A stretch of DNA of 64,000 nt from Halobacillus faecis. Its GTDB lineage: Bacteria > Bacillota > Bacilli > Bacillales > Halobacillaceae. The notes under the pieces were generated by a model, which ran no database searches, was not told the DNA's origin, and was given only the letters and a program-made list of their open reading frames with translations. A program made the translations under genes and the position numbers. Shown one piece after another: positions 47,628 through 57,251 of the stretch. The stretch's first letter is position 1, and each line of letters opens with the position of its first letter. The stretch lies in contig NZ_BJYD01000021.1 of assembly GCF_007991335.1 (NCBI RefSeq), positions 62,001-126,000 on the forward strand, written 5' to 3'.

Positions 47628-48866
47628 TCATTTTTTTAATCGATGGAAAATTAATTCGTACGCCCTTTTCACAGCTCTCACTCTCACTTGTTCCCGTCCT
47701 CCGTCGAAGTGAAATTTATGGACTTCAGGCTTTCTCTCTCCTATTTGAAGCCCGATAAAGACGGTACCTGGTTCATGTCCTTCGCTGGCATCCGGACCTG
47801 CCACACCTGTGAAACTGACAACCACATCGACGTCTAAGTTCGCTTGGGCATTTAAAGCCATCATCTCCGCACATTCATGGCTGATGGTCCCATATTTCTT
47901 TATTAGAAATTTAGGTACCTGAAGAATTCTTTCTTTCATCTCAGGAGTATAGACAGTATATCCACCTTGACAGACGGCTGAAGCACCGGGAAGCGCGATG
48001 AGCCGCTCTAAAAACCTTCCGCCGGTGAAGCTCTCTGCTGAACCAATTTTTAATCCTTTTTCTTTGAGGAGATCTCTGACCTTTTCTTCAATGGTAATCG
48101 CATCACTGCCGTAATAATACTTTCCGACATGGTCAAGGATTTTGGTTTTAAGCGTGAGAATTTTTTCTTTCGCCTGTTCTGTTGATTCCCCGGTAGCTGT
48201 CAATCGTAAACCCACTTCTCCTTCAGAAGCGAGGGGAGCAATAGTAGGATTGGTTTGAGAACGAATCAAGGATTGGAGCTTTGTTTCTAAATCAGATTCT
48301 CCGATCCCGATAAAACGCATCATTTCTGAAACGATTTGGGATTCAATGTGGTAATTATTCTGTAAATACGGAATGATATACTCATCCATGATATATTTCA
48401 TTTCTCTAGGGACCCCTGGAAGGAAGACCCACAGGGTATCCTCATGCTTTACCAGTTGACCAGGCGCCATTCCTTCTAAATTTTGAAAGACGGAAGCACT
48501 CTCAAACACACGGGCCTGTTTACGGTTGTTCTCTGACATAAACTTTTGATTTCTTTGATAATAGCTTTTGATTTTTTCCATGGAATCTTCATGCTCGACC
48601 AATTTCTCATCAAAGACGAGCTGAGCAGCATCCAGGGTCAAGTCATCTTCGGTAGGACCGAGTCCGCCTGTGACGATAACAAGATCAGCCCTTGATTCCG
48701 CTAAGGCAAAAGAATCTTTCACCCTTTTCAAATTATCCCCGACAACTGTGTGATGATAAACGGAATGTCCGAGAGTCGCAAGCCGACTTGAGATCCACTG
48801 AGCATTCGTATTCGCAATTTGACCTAAGAGTAGTTCTGTACCGACACCTATAATTTCTGCTCTCAT
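47628..48866 (-). CDS. cinA: CinA-family protein (competence-damage inducible)
   Basis: A 412-aa two-domain protein. The N-terminal MoCF-like/ADP-ribose pyrophosphatase domain has GTELLLGQIANTNAQW and VTGGLGPTEDDLT. The C-terminal PncC-like domain has GSAESFTGGRFLERL. In B. subtilis cinA lies just before recA and is competence induced; NMN deamidase and nucleotide clean-up roles are known in the family. It overlaps pgsA by 4 nt (ATGA). Confidence 0.95.
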   Translation of the reverse strand: MRAEIIGVGTELLLGQIANTNAQWISSRLATLGHSVYHHTVVGDNLKRVKDSFALAESRADLVIVTGGLGPTEDDLTLDAAQLVFDEKLVEHEDSMEKIKSYYQRNQKFMSENNRKQARVFESASVFQNLEGMAPGQLVKHEDTLWVFLPGVPREMKYIMDEYIIPYLQNNYHIESQIVSEMMRFIGIGESDLETKLQSLIRSQTNPTIAPLASEGEVGLRLTATGESTEQAKEKILTLKTKILDHVGKYYYGSDAITIEEKVRDLLKEKGLKIGSAESFTGGRFLERLIALPGASAVCQGGYTVYTPEMKERILQVPKFLIKKYGTISHECAEMMALNAQANLDVDVVVSFTGVAGPDASEGHEPGTVFIGLQIGERKPEVHKFHFDGGREQVRVRAVKRAYELIFHRLKK

Positions 48867-49441
48867 TTAGAATCCCTCATTACATGCCAATTTTTTTTGA
48901 AGTAATCATAACCAGAGTACACGGTAATCAACAGCGCCAAGTAAAGTGCAATCATTCCCAAAGGGAACCCGATGAATGCGAATGGCCAATTATGCAAGAG
49001 CAGAAGGGAAATAGCGATGATTTGGATCCATGTCTTTAGTTTTCCCATTTGGCTTGCTGCAAGGACACTGCCTTCCCCTGCGGCTACCAGCCGGAGTCCC
49101 GTCACTGCAAATTCACGGCTGATGATCAATATGACAATCCATGCAGGGGCGAGACCAATTTCAACAAGTAGAATAAGGGCTGCACTAACTAAAAGCTTGT
49201 CAGCGAGCGGATCGAGAAATTTCCCTAAGTTTGTTACAAGGTTATATTTTCTTGCAATATATCCGTCGATCCAGTCCGTCGTAGAAGCTAAGATAAACAG
49301 GAGTGCTCCTGCTAAGTGAGCGACAGGTAATTCGCGGTCTTCCATTTGGAAGGCACCCCATTCGAAGGGAACACTCATGAGGATGATGAAAATTGGAATA
49401 AGAAAAATTCTTGATAATGTGATTTTATTTGGTAAATTCAA
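48863..49441 (-). CDS. pgsA: CDP-diacylglycerol-glycerol-3-phosphate 3-phosphatidyltransferase
   Basis: PgsA makes phosphatidylglycerol phosphate, the essential step to phosphatidylglycerol. The 192-aa product begins NLPNKITLSRI and has several helices and the CDP-alcohol transferase motif DWIDGYIARKY then GKFLDPLADK (Dx2DGx2ARx8Gx3Dx3D). TTG at 49439-49441 is preferred with AGGAGAG at 8 nt; the longer frame to 49495 has no site. A branched RNA structure precedes it (49479-49537). Confidence 0.95.
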   Translation of the reverse strand: MNLPNKITLSRIFLIPIFIILMSVPFEWGAFQMEDRELPVAHLAGALLFILASTTDWIDGYIARKYNLVTNLGKFLDPLADKLLVSAALILLVEIGLAPAWIVILIISREFAVTGLRLVAAGEGSVLAASQMGKLKTWIQIIAISLLLLHNWPFAFIGFPLGMIALYLALLITVYSGYDYFKKNWHVMRDSK

Positions 49442-49478
49442 AAAGCTCACTCTCCTAACAGTCATTTCAATACATGAA

Positions 49479-49537
49479 AGGCTGCCCGTCCACAAAGAGT
49501 GGCTTTACACTCTCACGATGAACCACTGGGGCAGCCT
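49479..49537 (-). other. Structured leader between rodZ and pgsA
   Basis: On the minus strand AGGCTGCCC (49529-49537 read as its complement) pairs with GGGCAGCCT across a 41-nt interior that holds a second hairpin (AGAGTG/CACTCT, 49496-49513). No T-tract follows, so it is not a standard terminator. Confidence 0.5.
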
Positions 49538-49559
49538 GGTTGTAATTATATTTAGTTTC

Positions 49560-50480
49560 TTACTTGAATTGCAACAATAATTTCTGTGTGGAAACTTCCG
49601 GGTTCGGATAAGGAACTTCCTTCTCGCCAATCATGACGGTTGTTCCTGGTGCATTACCTGTCTTGATGTACAATTCATCCTTATCCCCTAACTCAAGGGA
49701 GATCGGTGAATCCTCCGCGGTGTATTCTTTCGCTGTCACAAGGTCTTCACCATTCTTAGGAGCTTTAACTTCCATGTAGGCTCTGCCTGTTAACTGGATG
49801 GTAACCAAACGTTCAGTTGTGCCGCTCACCTCATACGTATGCTCTGGGAAAGAACCTGTCCCTTCCTGAACCATTTGAATGTCTACCTCTTCTTTATCTT
49901 CCGCAGGTGTTTCCTCTTCTTCCTCTGGCGCTGGTTCGTCTTCTGATCCTGGTTCTTCAGATTCATTTCCATCTTCGTTACCTTCCACATCGTCCTGATC
50001 ACCCGAAGTTTCACTTTCAGAATTCTCAGGCACACTGATTTCATTGTCGGAACCATTTTCTGTAGCTGTATTGGCATCCTCTGCTCCGCTCATATTCTGC
50101 CATACGAGCCATACAACAAAGATCAACCCTATAATCAATCCAACAGTTAAGATTGTCGGCAGTACCCGGGAGGATGGGCCGCTTTTCTGCGTTGCTTCCT
50201 TCTTCGTCCTCTGGACACGACTGTATTGTACCGTACTCTCCTCATCGAAGGTTGGAAGCTCCCCTTTATGTTCTTCCATCACTACTTCAGGGTCCAATCC
50301 GACTGCAGAGGCATATTCCCTAATAAACGCACGGGTATAGAATTTTCCAGGAAGCACTTGAAACTCATTTTTTTCAATCGCCTGAAGGTAGCGTTTTTGT
50401 ATCTTTGTCGTCTCTTGCAACGATTCTAAAGAAAGGCCCCTTGATTCCCTGGCTTCCCTCAGTCTTTCTCCAATTTCCAT
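49560..50480 (-). CDS. rodZ: Cell-shape regulator RodZ (YmfM)
   Basis: A 306-aa protein. The cytoplasmic N-terminal XRE-type helix-turn-helix (IGERLREARESRGLSLESLQ) would bind MreB; one membrane helix lies near residues 107-128 (LPTILTVGLIIGLIFVVWLV). An acidic Glu/Asp-rich linker (about 130-205) leads to the extracytoplasmic DUF4115 domain. ATG at 50478-50480 is the family start. The ribosome site is weak (GGATGG). It follows ymfK with an 18-nt gap. Confidence 0.93.
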   Translation of the reverse strand: MEIGERLREARESRGLSLESLQETTKIQKRYLQAIEKNEFQVLPGKFYTRAFIREYASAVGLDPEVVMEEHKGELPTFDEESTVQYSRVQRTKKEATQKSGPSSRVLPTILTVGLIIGLIFVVWLVWQNMSGAEDANTATENGSDNEISVPENSESETSGDQDDVEGNEDGNESEEPGSEDEPAPEEEEETPAEDKEEVDIQMVQEGTGSFPEHTYEVSGTTERLVTIQLTGRAYMEVKAPKNGEDLVTAKEYTAEDSPISLELGDKDELYIKTGNAPGTTVMIGEKEVPYPNPEVSTQKLLLQFK

Positions 50481-50498
50481 GTTAACACCATCCAATTT

Positions 50499-51290
50499 CT
50501 AAAAATCGAACATGGAAAAACCTTCATTCATAGACATCTCTTGTTTTTCCACAGGTTCATAAGTAATTTCTTCATCTTCGTTATTCCGAAGTTCAATTAT
50601 ATAATCAAAATCATCCATTGTATATTCCGTTTCCTGAACGAAAATGTCCGGGTGTTCTATGACTTTCGTTGCAGGAAGCCTCATGATCTCACGCACCAGC
50701 TGCCAGTGCTTTTCATTCGCTCGTTTCGCAGACACAATCCCATCTATGATGTAGAGGTTGTCTTCACTGTACTCTTCATCAATCAATTGGTTTCGCACCG
50801 TCTGCTTTAAAAGCGTACTGGAGACGAACAACCATCTTTTGTTTGCACATACACTAGCTGCTACGACAGACTCTGTTTTTCCTACCCGGGGCATTCCGCG
50901 GATCCCAATTAGCTTGTGCCCATCCTTCATGAAGAGCTCAGCCATAAAATCAACAAGTAATCCCAAGTCCTCCCGATTGAATCGGAATGTTTTACGATCA
51001 TCCACATCGCTATGTATATATCGACCATGCCTCACTGCCAAACGATCTCTCAATTTTGGCCGGCGGAGTTTAGTCACTTTAATTGTATCCATTGTATTTA
51101 GAATCGATCTCAAACGAGTGATTTGTTCTTCATCTTTACATAGTAGAAGCATACCCCGATGGGAATTTTCCACTCCATTGATGGTGACGATGTTGATTGC
51201 CATCATACCTAGCAGTGAGGAGATGTCCCCAAGCAATCCTGGGCGGTTATACTGGATTTCATATTCTAAGTACCATTCTTTTTTTTCCAT
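50499..51290 (-). CDS. ymfK: DUF3388 protein YmfK
   Basis: A 263-aa protein. The N-terminal 75 residues look like an ACT-type domain (YNRPGLLGDISSLLGMMAIN). The rest contains a P-loop-like GMPRVGKTESVVA near residues 132-144 and ends with an acidic segment. It matches B. subtilis YmfK (DUF3388), whose function is unknown. It may bind a small ligand and a nucleotide. It lies upstream of rodZ in the same direction. Confidence 0.88.
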   Translation of the reverse strand: MEKKEWYLEYEIQYNRPGLLGDISSLLGMMAINIVTINGVENSHRGMLLLCKDEEQITRLRSILNTMDTIKVTKLRRPKLRDRLAVRHGRYIHSDVDDRKTFRFNREDLGLLVDFMAELFMKDGHKLIGIRGMPRVGKTESVVAASVCANKRWLFVSSTLLKQTVRNQLIDEEYSEDNLYIIDGIVSAKRANEKHWQLVREIMRLPATKVIEHPDIFVQETEYTMDDFDYIIELRNNEDEEITYEPVEKQEMSMNEGFSMFDF

Positions 51291-51447
51291 AATACAACTC
51301 CTCTGAAAAATTGTCGTTATTTGTCAAAGTCGAGTGATTTATGGAATTTTTCACTCTCTATCTATCATAAAGGATTTTTTCTAAATAGGAAAGGACGATC
51401 CTACATAAACATCCAAAAAATGAAAAAGCTTGGTTTCATTAGAAAAA

Positions 51448-51471
51448 ATCCGCACAGACGTCTGTGCGGAT
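51448..51471 (-). terminator. Terminator of ymfJ (perfect palindrome)
   Basis: ATCCGCACAGAC/GTCTGTGCGGAT, 12 perfect pairs with no loop bases, followed on the minus strand by TTTTTC. Confidence 0.9.
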
Positions 51472-51482
51472 TGGTGACGAGG

Positions 51483-51743
51483 TTAAGCTTGATTTCCTTC
51501 GTTTTGGACAAGCTTCACCATCATATTAGCAATGGCGTGTTGTTCTTTTTGATCTGCTACATTCCAAAGATCACGCAGGACAGCTTCCTGGTCGTTCTTC
51601 GCATCCACGGAGTTTGCTAAATAACCACCAATTTCGTAAGCAAGCTCAGAAACCGCTTGTTCTTGCATACCTTGACCTTTGGCCTGATGTAAACGATCAC
51701 CCAAGAAATCTTTCCAAGAATCGAAATTATCGAGAACAGACAT
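51483..51743 (-). CDS. ymfJ: DUF3243 protein YmfJ
   Basis: An 86-aa soluble helical protein (SVLDNFDSWKDFLGDRL, then AVSELAYEIGGYLAN and DPKN-like DAKNDQEAVLRDLW) matching YmfJ of B. subtilis. The function is unknown. ATG at 51741-51743 has AGAGGAGG upstream. It lies downstream of ymfI with a 67-nt gap and ends in a terminator. Confidence 0.9.
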   Translation of the reverse strand: MSVLDNFDSWKDFLGDRLHQAKGQGMQEQAVSELAYEIGGYLANSVDAKNDQEAVLRDLWNVADQKEQHAIANMMVKLVQNEGNQA

Positions 51744-51810
51744 GATGTAACCTCCTCTGAATTTTTTCATGCTTAGTATGAGAAGGAAACAGGTATCTTA
51801 TGCAACAGAA

Positions 51811-52530
51811 TTAAGACCAACCACCGTCAACTTGAATCACTTGTCCCGTTATGTAACTTGATTTGTCACTCAACAAAAAGCCGGCCGCGTGCGCCACTTC
51901 CTCAGGCGTCCCGGACCGTCCTAGAGGGATATCATCCTCTAGGAAATCCAGTTCTTCCTGATTCAGGTGGGCGTTCATCTTTGTAGCAATCAAGCCAGGA
52001 GCAATACTGTTAACTCTAATTCCACTTGGTGCGACTTCTTTCGCAAGCCCCTTAACGAAGCTGTTTTGTGCACCTTTCACAGAGCTGTAGACAACCTCCA
52101 TACTCGCACCCTCAAGTCCAAAAATAGAACTGATGACCACAATATTGCCATTTTTCTTTCGGATCATATAGGGGAGCACCTTCCGGGCGATCATCCACAA
52201 AGATTTGACGTGAACGAAATACAGTTCGTCCATTTCTTCCGTCTTCATATCCTGAAATAAACCGCTATGCATATGTCCGCCAGCAAAGATCACAGCATCC
52301 CATTCCTCGTCGATTTGATCTAAGAGTGAATGGATGCCTTCTAATTTGGAAAGGTCCGCTCCATATGCCCCAAGCCATTGTGAAACAGGGATTTCTTTCC
52401 TGTTTTCTTCAATGTTTTTTTTATTCTGATTGTAATGCAGACCAACGGCAAAGCCTTGATCAACAGCACTTTGAACGATTGCCTGACCAATACCTCCGCT
52501 GGCTCCTATAATCAGACACTTTTTAAGCAT
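51811..52530 (-). CDS. ymfI: Elongation factor P 5-aminopentanone reductase YmfI (SDR family)
   Basis: A 239-aa short-chain dehydrogenase. Cofactor loop GASGGIGQAI is near residues 9-18; catalytic Ser in VISSIFG and YSSVK near 149-153; C-terminal QVDGGW. In B. subtilis YmfI reduces the modification on EF-P Lys32 to 5-aminopentanol. The start overlaps the ymfH end by 8 nt, so they are coupled. Confidence 0.92.
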   Translation of the reverse strand: MLKKCLIIGASGGIGQAIVQSAVDQGFAVGLHYNQNKKNIEENRKEIPVSQWLGAYGADLSKLEGIHSLLDQIDEEWDAVIFAGGHMHSGLFQDMKTEEMDELYFVHVKSLWMIARKVLPYMIRKKNGNIVVISSIFGLEGASMEVVYSSVKGAQNSFVKGLAKEVAPSGIRVNSIAPGLIATKMNAHLNQEELDFLEDDIPLGRSGTPEEVAHAAGFLLSDKSSYITGQVIQVDGGWS

Positions 52531-53815
52531 TGTCTTGAGGTTTGATTTGGAACACGGTGATCGCGTCTTCTTTCAACCAGTGTTGTAGATATTCTTCCGC
52601 ATCATCCGCGGTTAAGGATTCAATAATTGGTAGCACTTCAAATAAGTCTGTACCAAGGGTATGGTAGTGAGTGAACTGATTCGCAATAAACTCTAATGAG
52701 TTCATCGCTCTCATGAATTGACCGATTTTTTTCCTTTTCATTCTTGTAAAGTCTTCATCGGATATCCGTTGTGCCTTTAACTCATGCAACATTTCCTTAA
52801 TACGAGCTGCCATTTCGTCAGGCTTTCTGGAGTCTCCTCCAAGAATAGTGAAACCAAACTGGCGGTCGAGTTCTGTTTCAAACTGGAAACTGTCATCGAT
52901 GAGGTCGTTTTTATATAGCTCCTCATAAAAGACGCCGCTTCTTGAGAAATAATAATCAAGGATCATCCCTGATAAAAGCTCTCCGCGTACCAACTCTTCG
53001 CCGGTTAACCCTTCAACGTTTTCCTTGACCCCGACCATCGCTTTTGCTGTTGTTACAGGCATGGTGATTGAATGTTCTTTCTTAGCAGCGGAAGCCGGTT
53101 CTTCAGGATAGGAGCGGTTGATTTCAGGTGCATCAGGGAATTCTTTTTTGGCTTGATTATCCCTGATCAATGTCATCATGGACTCAGGATCGATATTTCC
53201 AGCAACGAACAAGACCATGTTGGAAGGATGATAAAACGTCTCATAACAAGTGTAAAGATCATCTTTTGTAATCTTTTGTATGCTGTCAACTGTCCCTGCG
53301 ATATCCACCTTCACAGGATGGTCGTGATATAAACTTTGGATGGTTCCGAAGAAGGAACGCCAATCAGGCTGATCATCGTACATACGGATTTCCTGAGCGA
53401 TGATGCCTTTTTCTTTTTCAACAGATTCCTCTGAGAAATAAGGGTCCTGAACAAAATCCAGTAGTGTCTGGACATTCTTATCAATTTGACTCGTTGCCGA
53501 AAACAAATACGCCGTCTTTGTAAACGATGTAAAAGCGTTGGCAGATGCACCGAGTCTTGTAAAGTCCTGGAACACATCACGATCTTCTTTTTCAAACAAC
53601 TTGTGTTCTAGGAAGTGAGCAATCCCTTCTGGAACCGTCACCTTTTCACTTTTCCCGATCGGTGTGAACGTTTGGTCGATGGATCCATAGTTCGTCGTAA
53701 AGATCCCATATGTTTTGGCCATTTCAGGCTTTGAAAGTAAGAATACCTTCAACCCATTATCTAATGTTTCCTGATATACCGTTTCGTTCAACTGAGTATA
53801 GACCAGTTCTTCCAT
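52523..53815 (-). CDS. ymfH: M16-family metallopeptidase YmfH
   Basis: A 430-aa M16B peptidase. The inverted zinc motif HFLEH is near residues 67-71, with the downstream Glu in GIIAQEIRMYDD about 75 residues later, so the catalytic site is intact. It pairs with the upstream YmfF, whose motif is missing, as two-subunit M16B enzymes do. Substrate is unknown; related pairs process peptides. The start shares one base with the ymfF stop (TAATG). Confidence 0.93.
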   Translation of the reverse strand: MEELVYTQLNETVYQETLDNGLKVFLLSKPEMAKTYGIFTTNYGSIDQTFTPIGKSEKVTVPEGIAHFLEHKLFEKEDRDVFQDFTRLGASANAFTSFTKTAYLFSATSQIDKNVQTLLDFVQDPYFSEESVEKEKGIIAQEIRMYDDQPDWRSFFGTIQSLYHDHPVKVDIAGTVDSIQKITKDDLYTCYETFYHPSNMVLFVAGNIDPESMMTLIRDNQAKKEFPDAPEINRSYPEEPASAAKKEHSITMPVTTAKAMVGVKENVEGLTGEELVRGELLSGMILDYYFSRSGVFYEELYKNDLIDDSFQFETELDRQFGFTILGGDSRKPDEMAARIKEMLHELKAQRISDEDFTRMKRKKIGQFMRAMNSLEFIANQFTHYHTLGTDLFEVLPIIESLTADDAEEYLQHWLKEDAITVFQIKPQDNA

Positions 53816-55101
53816 TAAGATTCCCCTCCTTCTTTACTCGTCAAGAAGTAAATCGTGTCCAATTCGATCTTTTTAGCCATTTGGATCACTTGTTCCTTCG
53901 TAACTTTACGAATATTATCAATCAATTCATTCGCAGGCATTTCTGCACCTGATAACATTTGATGATAAAGGACTTCGATCATTCCGTTTGCATTATCCAT
54001 CGTTTCCTGGAGTTGATGTATGACCTGTTCTTTTGTTTCTTCCACTTGTTCCTCCGTGAAATCCCCGTTCTTCATTGCGTCCATCTGCTCTAGAATGATT
54101 GATTTTGCCTGATCATAATCCTTAGGATCTACCCCACTGAAAACAAGCAGGAGACCTTTATGACTCTCAAACCTTGAAGCAGCATAATAGGCTAAACTGT
54201 GTTTCTCACGAACGTTCATAAACAACTTGGAACTAGGGAAGCCTCCAAAAATCCCATTGAAAATTTGCAAGGCATAATAGTCGTCATCACCGAACTTTGT
54301 ATATGTGCGGTAACCAAGATGAAGTTTACCCTGGTTAACTTCTTCCCTCTCGATAACTTCTCTTGACTCCTTCACTTCTTTGGTGACAGATACCTGGTCG
54401 TCATCTGCATTGGTGCTTCCTTTCCTTGAGAAATACTGATCTGTCAGCTTCTCAATCGTCTTTTGATCCATGTCACCAATCACATACACGTCAAGCATGT
54501 CTTTTGCAATCATGTCTTTATAATAAGCGTAAAGCTTTTCAGACGTAATTGACTTGAGGTCTTCCAAGTACCCATGCACATGCAACGCATAAGGTTCATC
54601 TTTGCACATGTGATCCATGAGTCTCATATTGGCATAACTCATTTTGTCGTCTTTGATGCTGGTGATTTTTTGCTCCAGCGTCTGTTTTTCACGCTCGACG
54701 ATAGAGGAGTCGAAGCCTTGCCCTTCTGTCTTTGGATCAAAAAGCACCTCATTAAAAAGTTGGACCGCTTCTTCAAGAATCGGTTCCTGGTCGTTCAAGT
54801 ATGCTTCATTAACAACTTCCATGCGGAAACTAATGACATGGTTTTCTCCTTTTTTAGATCCGTCACTTGAAAGCGCGGTTCCATAAAGGTTTTCAAATGC
54901 AGACTGAAGTGATCGTACATTCGGGTGATTGTTCGTAGCTTTTTGCAGGACATGTGGCAAAAGCGCTCTCTCTGTGATCCCTTCTCTTTTCAAAGGGGCT
55001 TTAAATTTTGCAACAATCGTAATGGTTTTGTATTTTTTACTTGGTAAAATATGTAGACGATACCCTTCTTTTTCGAGTAACGTTTCTTCAGTTATTTTCA
55101 T
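53815..55101 (-). CDS. ymfF: M16-family protein YmfF (non-catalytic partner)
   Basis: A 428-aa M16-fold protein. The place of the HxxEH motif reads LLPHVLQKATNNHP, without the zinc ligands, so it is probably the regulatory subunit of a YmfF-YmfH heterodimer. The C-terminal half has the M16_C domain (GYRTYTKFGDDDYYALQIFN). ATG at 55099-55101 has AAGGAGG at 6 nt; the ATG at 55107 is too close to it. First gene of the ymfF-ymfH-ymfI unit. Confidence 0.92.
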   Translation of the reverse strand: MKITEETLLEKEGYRLHILPSKKYKTITIVAKFKAPLKREGITERALLPHVLQKATNNHPNVRSLQSAFENLYGTALSSDGSKKGENHVISFRMEVVNEAYLNDQEPILEEAVQLFNEVLFDPKTEGQGFDSSIVEREKQTLEQKITSIKDDKMSYANMRLMDHMCKDEPYALHVHGYLEDLKSITSEKLYAYYKDMIAKDMLDVYVIGDMDQKTIEKLTDQYFSRKGSTNADDDQVSVTKEVKESREVIEREEVNQGKLHLGYRTYTKFGDDDYYALQIFNGIFGGFPSSKLFMNVREKHSLAYYAASRFESHKGLLLVFSGVDPKDYDQAKSIILEQMDAMKNGDFTEEQVEETKEQVIHQLQETMDNANGMIEVLYHQMLSGAEMPANELIDNIRKVTKEQVIQMAKKIELDTIYFLTSKEGGES

Positions 55102-55208
55102 ATTCATCCTCCTTATCAGTCTCTTCTATTATAGACCTATATGTCCATATTCATCCATTCCACCTAAGTCTTATGCTAAGGTATATGTGTGAAAAAGTAA
55201 AAAAATTA

Positions 55209-55232
55209 AGTCCGGCACATGTGTACCGGACT
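55209..55232 (-). terminator. Terminator of nupQ
   Basis: AGTCCGG/CCGGACT with near-complementary inner bases, followed on the minus strand by TAATTTTTTT. Confidence 0.88.
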
Positions 55233-55241
55233 CGAAAATGA

Positions 55242-56201
55242 TCAACGGTTGCCTTTTACATAAGCTTCTCCCAATGACTTTGGTGCTTCCGCTCTTCCGA
55301 TAAATCCTGCCAGGGCAAGGATTGTCAGTACATAAGGAGCGATTAGCATAAAGACAGAAGGAACATTTTCCAAAAAGGCAATATCCGATGACACAATACT
55401 TAAACTTTGAGCAAATCCGAAGAAAATAGCTGCACCCAGCGCGCCAAGAGGATGCCATTTCCCAAAGATGACCGCTGCCAGCGCAATAAACCCTTGCCCC
55501 ACAATCGTACCGTGAGAAAAGTTATGGGTTACTGTCAAGGCGTACACAGCCCCACCAAGACCACCGAAAGCACCAGATAACATCACTCCGATGTATCTCA
55601 TCTTGTAGACATTGATTCCGTTTGTATCTGCAGCCATTGGATGCTCCCCTACAGATCGTAGACGAAGCCCGAATGGTGTTTTGAAGATAATGAACCACAC
55701 AAGGAATGCGAGCGCAATCGCTAAGTATGAAGTCCAGTACCAGCCGGTGAAAAACATGTCCCCAAGAATGGGGATCTTATTAAGTAGAGGAACATTTGAA
55801 GAATAGATCGGACTTTCGATAAAATCCGTTTGTCCTTTATCATACCACTGTTTAGTAAGGAACAACCCAATTCCTAAAGCGAGGAAGTTTATAGCTACCC
55901 CACTCACGACTTGATCCGCTCTAAAAGTAATCGATGCGACAGCGTGGACGAGTGCAAATATAGCAGATACGACCATAGCGATGAGCAAGGATACAATTGG
56001 AGTCGCTGAGCCGAAAACACTATAGAAAGTCAAGTTTGAAACAATGGCTACGAAAGCCCCCATGATCATCAAGCCTTCAAGGCCAATGTTAATCACTCCG
56101 GATCTTTCACTGAACACTCCCCCTAAAGCAGTGAAAATAAGAGGGGTTGCGAATACAACAGATGCACCGAGAATACGGCTGATCAGTTCAATAATCTCCA
56201 T
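55242..56201 (-). CDS. nupQ: Nucleoside ABC transporter permease NupQ
   Basis: A 319-aa branched-chain/sugar-type permease with eight or more helices. GGVFSERSGVINIGLEGLM near residues 28-46 and VGEHPMAADTNGINV are typical of nucleoside (BmpA-linked) permeases. Second permease of the guanosine-type uptake system. Its ATG directly follows the nupP stop. Confidence 0.92.
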   Translation of the reverse strand: MEIIELISRILGASVVFATPLIFTALGGVFSERSGVINIGLEGLMIMGAFVAIVSNLTFYSVFGSATPIVSLLIAMVVSAIFALVHAVASITFRADQVVSGVAINFLALGIGLFLTKQWYDKGQTDFIESPIYSSNVPLLNKIPILGDMFFTGWYWTSYLAIALAFLVWFIIFKTPFGLRLRSVGEHPMAADTNGINVYKMRYIGVMLSGAFGGLGGAVYALTVTHNFSHGTIVGQGFIALAAVIFGKWHPLGALGAAIFFGFAQSLSIVSSDIAFLENVPSVFMLIAPYVLTILALAGFIGRAEAPKSLGEAYVKGNR

Positions 56202-57251
56202 TTATTTCCCCTCCTTTTTAAACCGAAGAATGACCCAGCGAATCATGTAGCTTGAGGCTACGAAGAATATGATCAAGGCAATAATGATTTCTACAAGCTC
56301 CGTAGGGACCCCTGCAGCTGTCGGCATATTCAAAGCACCGATCTTCAGTATACCAAAAAGGAAGGCCGCAAGAATGACACCGAAAGCTGTGTTTGCACCT
56401 AGAAGAGCGACAGCAATTCCGTCAAATCCAATATTCGTAAATCCAGATTTAATCGACATGAAGCCGAAAGTACCGAGACCTTCCATGGCTCCTGCAAGAC
56501 CTGCAAAAGCACCGGAAATGACCATAGCCAAGATGATATTTTTACTGACATTCATCCCCGCATATTTAGATGCGTGCTGGTTGAACCCTACAGACCTCAA
56601 TTCAAATCCAGTCGTTGTACGGTTAATAATGAACCACATGACAAGTGCCATCAGTAAAGCGACAATAAAACCATAGTGAATTCTTGAGTAAAATGTCATT
56701 TCTGCAAGCCAGTTCGATTGTAAAGATGCCGTTGCTGCTACATTTTCTGTTCGATCCGCACCGTCGCTCAATAAATTACGAACGATGGAATTACTTAAAT
56801 ATAAGGCAATATAGTTCATCATGATCGTAACGATAACTTCATGGACGCCTAACTTTGCTTTCAGAAGACCAGGAATAAAGCCCCAGAAAGCACCTGCAAT
56901 GGCTGCAGCTAATATGGCTAATGGTAAGTGGAGGACCATTGGCAGTTCAAAAGAGATGCCAATCCAAACAGAGGCCAGCCACCCCATAAATACCTGGCCT
57001 TCCACTCCAATATTCAACAGTCCAGATCGTAAAGCAAAGGCAACCGCAAGCCCTGAGAGAATATAAGGGGTTACCTGCCTGATCGTCTCTCCAAAGAAGT
57101 AGGCATCCCCAAAGGCCCCATTCCAGAGCGCAGCAAAGCCTGCAATCGGATTATAGCCGAAGATCAGCATGATGATGGCACCGGAAATCAGACCGAGCAA
57201 CACAGAAATGATGGGAACTAATATATTGAATAAGCGATTGGAAAACATCAT
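56202..57251 (-). CDS. nupP: Nucleoside ABC transporter permease NupP
   Basis: A 349-aa permease partner of NupQ with RSGLLNIGVEGQVFMGWLAS near residue 80 and GFNQHASKYAGMNV. The start (ATG at 57251 or the next codon 57248) overlaps the end of nupO by up to 4 nt. Confidence 0.92.
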   Translation of the reverse strand: MMFSNRLFNILVPIISVLLGLISGAIIMLIFGYNPIAGFAALWNGAFGDAYFFGETIRQVTPYILSGLAVAFALRSGLLNIGVEGQVFMGWLASVWIGISFELPMVLHLPLAILAAAIAGAFWGFIPGLLKAKLGVHEVIVTIMMNYIALYLSNSIVRNLLSDGADRTENVAATASLQSNWLAEMTFYSRIHYGFIVALLMALVMWFIINRTTTGFELRSVGFNQHASKYAGMNVSKNIILAMVISGAFAGLAGAMEGLGTFGFMSIKSGFTNIGFDGIAVALLGANTAFGVILAAFLFGILKIGALNMPTAAGVPTELVEIIIALIIFFVASSYMIRWVILRFKKEGK

